DNA from: Pontibacillus marinus BH030004 = DSM 16465
GTDB taxonomy: Bacteria > Bacillota > Bacilli > Bacillales > BH030062
NCBI RefSeq assembly: GCF_000425225.1
Contig: NZ_AULJ01000008.1
Location: forward strand, 164,278 to 228,277
Direction of reading: 5' to 3'
Length of the DNA: 64,000 bases
Of the stretch, positions 42,137 through 49,952 are shown piece after piece. Each line of letters opens with the position of its first letter. Position 1 is the first letter of the stretch. The notes under the pieces are model-generated. The model was not told the origin of the DNA. It saw only the letters and a list, made by a program, of their open reading frames with translations, and searched no databases. A program made the translations under genes and the position numbers.

Positions 42137-44725
42137 ATGCTACATAAGAGACTAAGACATCAGTGGTTTGTTCGAGTCCTTTCGGTTCTAGTAATCTTTC
42201 AACTCATCGGCTCTTCGATGGAGTTGTCCTGGTTAAACTGGACTGATCAAGGAAAGGTAGAAGCAGCGGGTTATGATATTACAGAAACGAAGAAAATTTT
42301 GCCTAGTGCAACTTATAAAACTGAGAGATTAGATGAGGGTTATCTTGAGGAAAATGTGAACATTATGCAGGTTCATGTAGGTAATCCGAATACAACCATA
42401 CAAATGAATTATCCAAAACCATTCCCTTCACTTGGAACGGTGACATCACAAGCGAAAAATGTGAGCAAAGAAGGTAATCGAGTAGTAGGTTCTATTAACG
42501 GATCTTTCTATCATACTACTAATGCAATGCCGGCGTACTTAATCTCTGAAAATCAATCTCTATTTAACTTAGGGGCGATTTCAGCTGGGTCAGACGAGTA
42601 CATGAGTGTTCCTACAGCATTTGGAATGACTAACGATGGTAAAGCAATGATAGGAAAATATAATTTAGACATGCGTTTCCTCCATGATGGAGGCGTAATT
42701 AGCGTGGATTCCTTAAACCGTTCTCGTGGCGCGGGGGAAATTATTTTATACACCTCCTCTTATCATTTGGATTGGACGAAAACAAATGAATATGGAATTG
42801 AGATTACTGTTGAAAATGCAGACAAGTCCCTTGACTCTGATAACATTAAGTTTGGCGACCTGATTACCGGTGAGATTACTGATATTAGAGAATATGGGGA
42901 AGAGGGACGTACAAAGATTCCTGACGATGGATTTGTTCTTTCTATTCAAGGTGGACAGCTGGCTGAACAGTTTAAGTACACAGAGGTTGGAGAAGATATC
43001 ACTCTAAGAGTAGATATCGATGATAAATGGAAAGACACCAAGTTTATGATGGCAAGTGGTCCTATGCTCGTTAATAATGGTGAAGTCGACTTAACGATTG
43101 ATAAAGACAGTTACCGAGCAGACACACGACATCCTCGTACAGCTGTTGGGACAAACAAAGATGGATCAAAAGTTTACTTTATTACAGTTGATGGTCGTCA
43201 AAATGGCTTTAGTGATGGAATGACATTATCGGAGTTTGCGAATTATATTGAAAGCAAAGGAATCTATGATGCTATTAATCTAGATGGTGGTGGATCTACT
43301 ACCATGGCAGCTAGACAGCCAGGTGATATGTACCCTACTGTCCTCAACAGCCCATCTGGTGGAACACAACGTGCTGTTTCCACAACTTTACATGCGGTGA
43401 GCACAGCACCAACTGGAGCTCCGGCTATTCTAGAAGCACACAGACGTGAAGATGGAAAAGTTGTAAAAGGGTCCACAACAAGAGTGGCTGTAGATTATCT
43501 ATTAGATCAATACTACAACCCACTTAATATTGATCAATCTAAGTTAGAGTATTCGGTTGAAGGAAATGTTGGCCGGATGGAAGGCGAAACATTCTTCGCG
43601 GAAAATGAAGGCTCTGGACAAATTGTAATATCTTATGGAGATGCTGAGAAGAAGCTTCCGATTGAAGTTGTTGAAACGGTGGATCGCTTAGAAATTACAC
43701 CTGGAGATGCGAACTTAGGTACAGGTGTAGAACAACAATTTGATGCTCAAGCATTCTCAAATGATAATTCCAAGCTCATCTTTAATGAAAGTACGATCGA
43801 ATGGAAGACAGAAGGTGACATTGGAGAGATTGATCAAAACGGTTTATTAACAGCAGCCGATACCTCAGCTGAAGGTTCAGTTATAGCAGATCTTAACGGC
43901 TATGAGTATAAAACTTCTATTTCAGTTGGTGGAGAACGCGATGTAATTGATGAATTCACAAGTAATAATGCTTGGTATCTCGATACAATTCGAGCTCGTG
44001 GCTTAGATCGCATCAGTAAAGCATTCGAACCAGTAGCTTCTGGAGATACATCCATGCATCTCGAATACAATTTTGCAACTGGTGAAACTGGAACTGCTGC
44101 AACTTACATTGTTCGAGAAAATCCAATTGAAATCGATGGAAGACCAGATCACTTAGGTATGTGGGTTTACGGCGATGGCAAAGATCACTGGTTACGTGGC
44201 AAAATACAAGATGGTAATGGAGATACGTACTCTATTAGCTTCACGGAGAATGGTGAACTGAACTGGAATGGATGGAAGTACGTTAAAGCAGACATTCCAA
44301 ATGAAGCCAAACTTCCACTTAAGGTAAGTAAACTATACGTTGCTGAACCTAGTGAAGATAACAAGGACTGGGGCACCCTTCATCTAGATCGCTTAAGTGC
44401 ATCTTATAAAGACGAAGAGGAATCCCTTCATAACCTTGTCGATCATGCCTTTGTGAACAATAATAAAGAATGGACGATTACATTCAGTACAGAGTTAATG
44501 AATTCAAGCATCAATAACGAGAGTATTTACGTTCAAGATGTAAGTGGCAACAAGGTCGATGCGAATGTGTCATTAGACTCTAGTAAAACAAAAGTAACCG
44601 TTACGCCAGCAGGTGATGGCTACACAGGAAACAAATTCTATCAGCTCGTCGTCACCACAAAAGTAAAATCAAGTGGTGGAGCGAATATGAGACAAGAAGT
44701 TACAAAAGTATTCCAAGTAAAATAA
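42137..44725 (+). CDS. Exported phosphodiester glycosidase (NAGPA domain) with Ig-type and SbsA-type modules
   Basis: The 862 residues begin with a signal peptide (about 1-44) and a phosphodiester-glycosidase domain (about 90-425; PRTAVGTNKDGSKVYFITVDG, then AINLDGGGSTTMAAR). Bacterial Ig modules follow (about 440-605), then a carbohydrate-binding-like domain (about 615-755), then the C-terminal SbsA-type Ig module starting NKEWTITFSTEL. NAGPA-domain proteins cleave sugar-1-phosphodiesters; a cell-wall polymer such as teichoic acid linkage units is a plausible target given tagO nearby (inference). No SLH or LPXTG anchor. Terminator follows at once. Confidence 0.88.
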   Translation: MLHKRLRHQWFVRVLSVLVIFQLIGSSMELSWLNWTDQGKVEAAGYDITETKKILPSATYKTERLDEGYLEENVNIMQVHVGNPNTTIQMNYPKPFPSLGTVTSQAKNVSKEGNRVVGSINGSFYHTTNAMPAYLISENQSLFNLGAISAGSDEYMSVPTAFGMTNDGKAMIGKYNLDMRFLHDGGVISVDSLNRSRGAGEIILYTSSYHLDWTKTNEYGIEITVENADKSLDSDNIKFGDLITGEITDIREYGEEGRTKIPDDGFVLSIQGGQLAEQFKYTEVGEDITLRVDIDDKWKDTKFMMASGPMLVNNGEVDLTIDKDSYRADTRHPRTAVGTNKDGSKVYFITVDGRQNGFSDGMTLSEFANYIESKGIYDAINLDGGGSTTMAARQPGDMYPTVLNSPSGGTQRAVSTTLHAVSTAPTGAPAILEAHRREDGKVVKGSTTRVAVDYLLDQYYNPLNIDQSKLEYSVEGNVGRMEGETFFAENEGSGQIVISYGDAEKKLPIEVVETVDRLEITPGDANLGTGVEQQFDAQAFSNDNSKLIFNESTIEWKTEGDIGEIDQNGLLTAADTSAEGSVIADLNGYEYKTSISVGGERDVIDEFTSNNAWYLDTIRARGLDRISKAFEPVASGDTSMHLEYNFATGETGTAATYIVRENPIEIDGRPDHLGMWVYGDGKDHWLRGKIQDGNGDTYSISFTENGELNWNGWKYVKADIPNEAKLPLKVSKLYVAEPSEDNKDWGTLHLDRLSASYKDEEESLHNLVDHAFVNNNKEWTITFSTELMNSSINNESIYVQDVSGNKVDANVSLDSSKTKVTVTPAGDGYTGNKFYQLVVTTKVKSSGGANMRQEVTKVFQVK

Positions 44726-44734
44726 AGTTGAGAT

Positions 44735-44765
44735 AGGCCGTCCCTTATTGGGGCGGTCTTTTTTT
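44735..44765 (+). terminator. Terminator of the phosphodiester glycosidase gene
   Basis: AGGCCGTCCC / GGGGCGGTCT with loop TTATT and seven T. Confidence 0.92.
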
Positions 44766-44795
44766 AAGTAAAGAAAATTAGAGCTCATAGATGTC

Positions 44796-45063
44796 TAGCT
44801 CCAGCGCCCAGCAACGAATGGACTTCCCTCGCCTCCGTACGATAAGTCAACATCGATTCGTTTCTCTAATCGTGTTTCCTTTATACGTTTGTACCATGAA
44901 ATTTCAACAAAGAAGGAGCCCGACGTAGTTAAATTTCTAGATAAAAGTACCACGGCAACTAAGCTTCTGTCTGCGCCTGTCGGCTTGTCAATCAGCAAGT
45001 TTGGTTAATCGTACTGCGGGCTCAGTCCAGTCCCTTCTTTGCTAAACGGGCGCTTGCGCTTTT
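44796..45063 (-). repeat. Dispersed Bacillaceae-type repeat, copy 1 (with internal insertion)
   Basis: Ends are inverted: AGCTCCAGCGCCC on the left and GGGCGCTTGCGCT on the right pair with a few mismatches. Shared inner blocks with the copy at 61.9 kb include GATAAGTCAACATCGA, GTGTTTCCTTTAT, CTCAGTCCAG and GCTAAACGGGCGCTTGCGCT. Relative to copy 2 there is an extra block of about 125 bases (about 44882-45010). The minus strand has an open frame of 67 codons, a by-product seen with this repeat. From memory, similar sequences are widely scattered in Bacillus genomes. The stretch from 45064 to 45200 shows nothing else certain. Confidence 0.8.
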
Positions 45064-45203
45064 CTTATTAGTGACTATAGTCTCATCTCTCGATTTATCC
45101 TAATTTATTCTTTATCTTCTATGAAAAATGTCCGATATAAAAGTATATATTGAACTGTCAGGATACGAGGTTTTAGTACATACTTCTACAATCTGAAAAT
45201 ATG

Positions 45204-45276
45204 AAAGGGGGGAAGGCACGAGCTGATACACCAAGGACCTGACATCGAAGTTGAAACCAGTTCGTGTCTAATTATG
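45204..45276 (+). promoter_or_regulatory. Hairpin between ribosome binding site and start codon of the cohesin gene
   Basis: A strong ribosome site (AAAGGGGGG, 45204-45212) lies 61 bases before ATG 45274, too far to act normally. Bases 45215-45225 (GGCACGAGCTG) pair over 11 positions with 45258-45268 (CAGTTCGTGTC; nine Watson-Crick and two G-U). Folding this stem leaves AA plus TAATT, seven bases, between the site and the ATG. No alternative ribosome site is present closer to the ATG. Confidence 0.55.
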
Positions 45277-46098
45277 AAAAAGATGATGAAAACGTCAAAG
45301 AGAATGTGGTTTACACTCATCGCAGCTCTACTCCTGTTTACAGGTTTTATGAGCTACCCTTCAAACACGTCTCCAAAAATCGTTGAGGCGGCAAGTGGGG
45401 GGCAAGTGATGATTACATCAAGTTTTGAAGAGAGAAGAGGTCGCACAGTAAGTTTATCCGTGCTTGTATCGGATATTGAAGATGCAGATGCAGGTTCGTT
45501 CGAGCTCCATTATGATGCTGATGTAGGTTATGTTACTGAAGCGGAAAAAGGAGATGCAATGCCTGAAGGAGCATTATTTGTAAAAAATATTGATCAAGCA
45601 AGAAATGGTGTCATTAAGGCAGCATGGGCTAGTGATGACGGAGAGGTTAAAGATGGTGAATTACTTACTCTTGAATTCCGTTTAATGCACAGAAACCGAA
45701 AGAACAGCACAGATTTAGATCTATCAAATGTTCAACTGTTTGATGAAGATGGTGACCCTATTTCATTCAATGTGGTGGATGGAGACGTAAAACCATTCAA
45801 TGGAAAGAAAAAGGCTAGCCAAAAGAACATCAATTCCAATAAGACTTGGACGATCAAGTTCAATACACCAATGAATCGCAGTACGTTAAACCCACATACG
45901 ATTACCGTGACGGATGATCGTACAGGTGAAAAGATTCCAGTAAAGGTTAAAATGAGTAAAGATAAAAAGTCTGTAACAGTATCTCCTGTTAAGCACTATG
46001 TAAAAGGGAGTTACACACTAACAATTAATGATCAAATTCAATCCTCACACGGGGACAGCCTAAAAGAAGCTGTGCAACTTCCGTTTACCGTAAACTAA
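45274..46098 (+). CDS. Exported cohesin-like protein with SbsA-type Ig module
   Basis: The 274 residues have a signal peptide (about 1-40, MWFTLIAALLLFTGFMSYP), a cohesin-like beta-sandwich (about 44-175: RTVSLSVLVSDIEDADAGSF, FELHYDADVGYV, GVIKAAWASDDGEVKDGELL, TLEFRL) and a C-terminal SbsA-type module (about 185-274: NKTWTIKFNTPMNRSTLNPH...FTVN). Cohesins bind dockerins, and the next gene has a dockerin. First of three co-directional exoprotein genes. Translation start depends on the hairpin arrangement upstream; an unusual CTG start at 45223 is the alternative. Confidence 0.82.
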   Translation: MKKMMKTSKRMWFTLIAALLLFTGFMSYPSNTSPKIVEAASGGQVMITSSFEERRGRTVSLSVLVSDIEDADAGSFELHYDADVGYVTEAEKGDAMPEGALFVKNIDQARNGVIKAAWASDDGEVKDGELLTLEFRLMHRNRKNSTDLDLSNVQLFDEDGDPISFNVVDGDVKPFNGKKKASQKNINSNKTWTIKFNTPMNRSTLNPHTITVTDDRTGEKIPVKVKMSKDKKSVTVSPVKHYVKGSYTLTINDQIQSSHGDSLKEAVQLPFTVN

Positions 46099-46117
46099 CA
46101 AAAAGGTGGTGACCAAC

Positions 46118-47596
46118 ATGAGAAAATTGATGATGACCTTATTGGTTTTTGTATTAACAACAACTTTAATGCTTCCAGGAATGTCAGATGCAGCTTCAAC
46201 TCGAAGTCCAATGATAGAAGTTGGGAGTGTAAGTGGATTAGATGGGGAAGTAAAAGTGCCAATCCGATTACATAATCTTTCTCGCATTTCCACAGGAAGT
46301 TTTAAAATTGATGATCCAACGAGTTCAGCTTTTGAACTAGAGCGTTTTGAGTTAACACCAATGTTCGATGGAGGCCAATTTAATACCACTCCTAGAAAAG
46401 ATGGAGATGAGTTATATGTGGACTTTATCTCTAGTGATGAAGGAAACAATGTAAATGTAGAAGAAGCGACAATTGGCTATATCGTATATGATATCTCAGA
46501 TTCAGCAGGAAAAGGGACACAATCTCTTTTATCCCTTGAGGAAGTTTCTTTGCAAGACCAGTCTGGCAGAGACCAGCGCTTTGAACGATTCAATGGCATG
46601 CTAACCAAAGAGCGTCCTATGGGGGATGTATTAGGAACCAATGACGTAAACGCAGCCCAAGCACTTCGCATTCTTCAGCATGTGAGTGGTGACAACCCAC
46701 TTAGTGGTTATGATGTGAAGAATTCAGCTGATGTTGATGGGGACGGAAACATCGCTCAAGCAGATGCTATGAAAATACTACGAAATGTAGTCGGTTTGGA
46801 AGATAGCTTCATCCAAATCAAAACGAATAAATTACCTAATGTATTGTTGGAACAAGAATACCATGCTCAACTACAAGCAGACTTTGGTGCGGAACCTTAC
46901 ACATGGTCAAGAGGTCGCGGAAGTCGCTTACCATCAGGGATCAGACTAGACTCTGAAACTGGTGTTTTATCAGGTACTTCTACGAGAGAAGGGGAATACA
47001 GCTTTTCTATAGAGGTTACAGACCGAAATGGGAACTCTACCACTAAAGAATTTAAAGTGAATGCAATTGAAAGTAACGTAGAATCGATTGAAAGCTTAGA
47101 TCCAGTTTCCGTTGAAGCGGGAGAAACACCTACGCTTCCATCTTCAGTAGAAGTTACCTACAAAGATGGATCTATAGCACAAGAAGACATATCTTGGGCT
47201 CCAGTAAATACATCTCAAACAGGAACCATTGTTGCTACAGGAGATGTTGGAGACACTGGTCTTACTGTATCTATTGAGGTAGTCGTGCACAATGATGACG
47301 AGGAGCCTTATATTGCAGAAGATCAAATTGTGAGTGTGGAGAATGATTATCTTGGACTCCTAAATGTTCACACAATTGAAGTGAATGTGAAGAAAGCTGT
47401 CTACAAAATGAATGTTGAGGCCCAAGTACGTACAGATTCTGGACGCACTCGAAAAGAAACAATTGCAATGCACTATGAAGGGAATAACAAGTTCAGTTTA
47501 GCCACGCCACGCTTAGCTGCTGGACAAACGATAACGCTTATTGCTTACGATGAATTTGGAGATAAGATTACAGAGAAAGAATATAGGCTTAAATAA
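46118..47596 (+). CDS. Exported cohesin-dockerin protein with Ig-like modules
   Basis: The 492 residues have a signal peptide (1-27), a cohesin-like domain (about 30-160), and a dockerin-type pair of calcium loops (about 168-226). The first loop is degenerate (GDVLGTNDVNAAQALRILQ) and the second canonical (DVDGDGNIAQADAMKILRNV). Then come a putative-Ig domain (PSGIRLDSETGVLSGTS), a Big_4-type domain (VSVEAGETPTLPSSVEVTYK) and a C-terminal beta domain that resembles the end of the next protein (AYDEFGDKITEKEYRL). ATG 46118 follows AAGGTGGT. Cohesin and dockerin in one chain, beside another cohesin gene, suggests assembly into chains (inference). Confidence 0.82.
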   Translation: MRKLMMTLLVFVLTTTLMLPGMSDAASTRSPMIEVGSVSGLDGEVKVPIRLHNLSRISTGSFKIDDPTSSAFELERFELTPMFDGGQFNTTPRKDGDELYVDFISSDEGNNVNVEEATIGYIVYDISDSAGKGTQSLLSLEEVSLQDQSGRDQRFERFNGMLTKERPMGDVLGTNDVNAAQALRILQHVSGDNPLSGYDVKNSADVDGDGNIAQADAMKILRNVVGLEDSFIQIKTNKLPNVLLEQEYHAQLQADFGAEPYTWSRGRGSRLPSGIRLDSETGVLSGTSTREGEYSFSIEVTDRNGNSTTKEFKVNAIESNVESIESLDPVSVEAGETPTLPSSVEVTYKDGSIAQEDISWAPVNTSQTGTIVATGDVGDTGLTVSIEVVVHNDDEEPYIAEDQIVSVENDYLGLLNVHTIEVNVKKAVYKMNVEAQVRTDSGRTRKETIAMHYEGNNKFSLATPRLAAGQTITLIAYDEFGDKITEKEYRLK

Positions 47597-47612
47597 AAGG
47601 GGGAGAAAAGAG

Positions 47613-49856
47613 ATGAAGAATATGATGAGAAAGTCTATGACTCTTCTATCATTAGCTTTAGTGGTTTCCTTCATTACTAATATAGGAAATCCAGCTTTTG
47701 TATCTGCTGCAGCAACACTTGATGATGATATTACATCTATTGAATTTACAGACATTAACCAGAATTCAGCTACAATTGAGTTGGAAGCTAATACTACTAA
47801 AGAAGCGGATATGCTTTACTATCTTGTAACAGATAGCACAAAACCTATCAGTAACTATTTCGATGATGATTATGGGTTTTATTCAGGAAGTGGCAATGAA
47901 CTAGAACAAATTGTTGTCGATCCTTATAAAGATCTGTACTCAAAATTTAGCACAGATGTTGATACAGACATTATAACTGGCAAGCAAGCGATTAACTCCG
48001 GTTCTACAATCACGCTAAACTTTAACAATAAGATTCAGCCTAATACGAATTATCAAGTCTATCTTGTAGCTGGCTATAATGAACCGGGTACAGCCCAACC
48101 TACAGTTAAAAATGGGGGGAACACTGAAGCTTTAATGCTAAGTTACAGTGGTTCTGATAATTTTACTGTTGTAGGTGAGGGTAGTAACACCTATGTAGCA
48201 GATAAGACAAATGATGACAAAATTCATATCTACAAAGATAGTATATCTTCTGCTAATGAATTACTTGTACTAGATATACCAGTAAATGAGTATAAACCAG
48301 GTGATCAATGGGTAATTGAGGATAACAGCAATAACAATAATGTTATCCCAAAACCACATGCACAATTTGTTGATACAACATCTGCAGCAAAAATTTCAAG
48401 CATGGTCAATGACGCAGATCTCACTCAAGGAGAAATCCGTTTCTCAACAGATTCATTTACACAAATTAAGGATGGTTTTGGATACGATAATACGAAAACT
48501 GGATTTTACGTAACTGGAACTCCTTCAAACATCCAGACTGAATGGAACTATACTCGTGGAGTACTTTCAGGAAACCTTGGGGATGTTACAATCCGATTTG
48601 AGAGTGATATTTCTTTAACAGACGGTGGGGAAGGTATTAAGGTACTAGATACATTAACGAATGAAAATTATCTAACTGGCACTCCAACTGTCTCTAATGG
48701 AAATGAGTTAATTATTGACTTCAAACCACTCAAGCCAAACCGTCAATATTTCGTTCATATTCCAGATGGTGCAGTTGCTACAGAAACAAATGAGTATGGC
48801 TTAGGTGAGTTCAACTCAGATGTATTCGATCGTTTAATTTTCTACACAGAGAAAAAGCCAAGTGTTGTAAGTGCTTATTTCAGCCCTGGTTCAGATCACT
48901 TTGATCCAGACTCTAGTCCATTCCGTATGAGCTCAAGTGATGAGATCTATCGAATTCCAGAATTAATTGGTGTTAACAAGATTGGTGTAGGTGTAAACCA
49001 GGCTTTAGTTATTCAGTTTGATGATAAAATTTCAAACTTAAATACTGGTAAAGTATCTGTTACAACGAATCCAGTTAACCCGGATCTTAATTATAGTGCA
49101 GAAATTAATGAAGATAATCCAACTGAACTACTTATTACATTTGATACATCACACCCAGACCGTTTGTTAGAGTACAACACGAAGTACACAGTAACGATTG
49201 AATCAGGAGCTTTAAAGGACCGTTACGGTGGTGGTGTTTACTCTGAGAACGACAAAATGATTTTCAAGTTTAAAACAGCAGATGGTTTCAACAATGCATT
49301 TATGCGTAAGACAGCACAGGAATTAAACAGCGGTATCTTACAAACTCCAAGTGAAAACATCGCGATTGATATACCGAAAGTTTATATTCAGCAGTTAGAA
49401 ACAATTCACTACCGTGATGGTTTGATCTCAGATGAGCGTACTGCTCCTAACCTTACGAATATTAAAATTGATGCTGAAGAAGACGTTGATAAGATTAGTG
49501 TTGTTACGGACCGTGGGGTACGTCCTAACCTTACAAGAGGGGCAGGGGGACAGTTCTCCACTACATTTGCAGGTTTAAATGCAGATGTAACTGACATTGA
49601 AGTTACAGCTTATGATGCTTACGGAAAGGTTCTTGAGCGTCGTTCATTCCGTCTTCAAGGCGCACCAGGATCTGAGTTTAAAAATGACTATGTTCCAGAG
49701 ATCACGGATAATTTCGGTAAGATCGTTTCACTGTATGAACTTATGAAGGATCCGGAAATCATGGAAGATGTACTCGAACAGATTCCTGTTAGTGAACTTG
49801 ATCGAATTGGGGTATTCCAGCCTTACTTTGAACCATATGATCTAATTACAGATTAA
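47613..49856 (+). CDS. Large exported protein with SbsA/Big_5-type Ig domains
   Basis: The 747 residues have a signal peptide ending near PAFVSAAA, an Fn3/Ig-like domain (about 40-150), a middle region of unknown type, and two Big_5-like domains (about 320-420, VTIRFESDISLTDGGEGIKV; about 445-560, LVIQFDDKISNLNTGKVSV). The C-terminal beta domain ends IEVTAYDAYGKVLERRSFRL, like that of the gene before. Very acidic. ATG 47613 follows AAGGGGGAG. The middle of three genes on one transcript is adjacent (16-base gap), and a strong terminator ends the unit. It could be a structural surface-layer protein. Confidence 0.75.
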   Translation: MKNMMRKSMTLLSLALVVSFITNIGNPAFVSAAATLDDDITSIEFTDINQNSATIELEANTTKEADMLYYLVTDSTKPISNYFDDDYGFYSGSGNELEQIVVDPYKDLYSKFSTDVDTDIITGKQAINSGSTITLNFNNKIQPNTNYQVYLVAGYNEPGTAQPTVKNGGNTEALMLSYSGSDNFTVVGEGSNTYVADKTNDDKIHIYKDSISSANELLVLDIPVNEYKPGDQWVIEDNSNNNNVIPKPHAQFVDTTSAAKISSMVNDADLTQGEIRFSTDSFTQIKDGFGYDNTKTGFYVTGTPSNIQTEWNYTRGVLSGNLGDVTIRFESDISLTDGGEGIKVLDTLTNENYLTGTPTVSNGNELIIDFKPLKPNRQYFVHIPDGAVATETNEYGLGEFNSDVFDRLIFYTEKKPSVVSAYFSPGSDHFDPDSSPFRMSSSDEIYRIPELIGVNKIGVGVNQALVIQFDDKISNLNTGKVSVTTNPVNPDLNYSAEINEDNPTELLITFDTSHPDRLLEYNTKYTVTIESGALKDRYGGGVYSENDKMIFKFKTADGFNNAFMRKTAQELNSGILQTPSENIAIDIPKVYIQQLETIHYRDGLISDERTAPNLTNIKIDAEEDVDKISVVTDRGVRPNLTRGAGGQFSTTFAGLNADVTDIEVTAYDAYGKVLERRSFRLQGAPGSEFKNDYVPEITDNFGKIVSLYELMKDPEIMEDVLEQIPVSELDRIGVFQPYFEPYDLITD

Positions 49857-49865
49857 AGAAAACAT

Positions 49866-49905
49866 TAAGGATGAGTTCTCTTTTCAAAGAGAGCTCATCC
49901 TTTTT
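49866..49905. terminator. Terminator of the cohesin operon
   Basis: Long stem AAGGATGAG-CTCTTT / AAAGAG-CTCATCC followed by TTTTT, with A-runs on the other side as well. Confidence 0.95.
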
Positions 49906-49912
49906 AATACAT

Positions 49913-49946
49913 AAAAAGGGCTGACGATTAATAAACCGTCAGCCCA
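49913..49946 (-). terminator. Terminator of the RCC1 gene
   Basis: GGGCTGACG / CGTCAGCCC with the T-tract on the minus strand. Confidence 0.9.
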
Positions 49947-49952
49947 GTAGAT

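Noticed and set aside
44795..44998. 67-codon open frame on the minus strand
   Set aside because: It lies inside the dispersed repeat and its sequence mirrors the repeat copy at 61.9 kb; no ribosome site.
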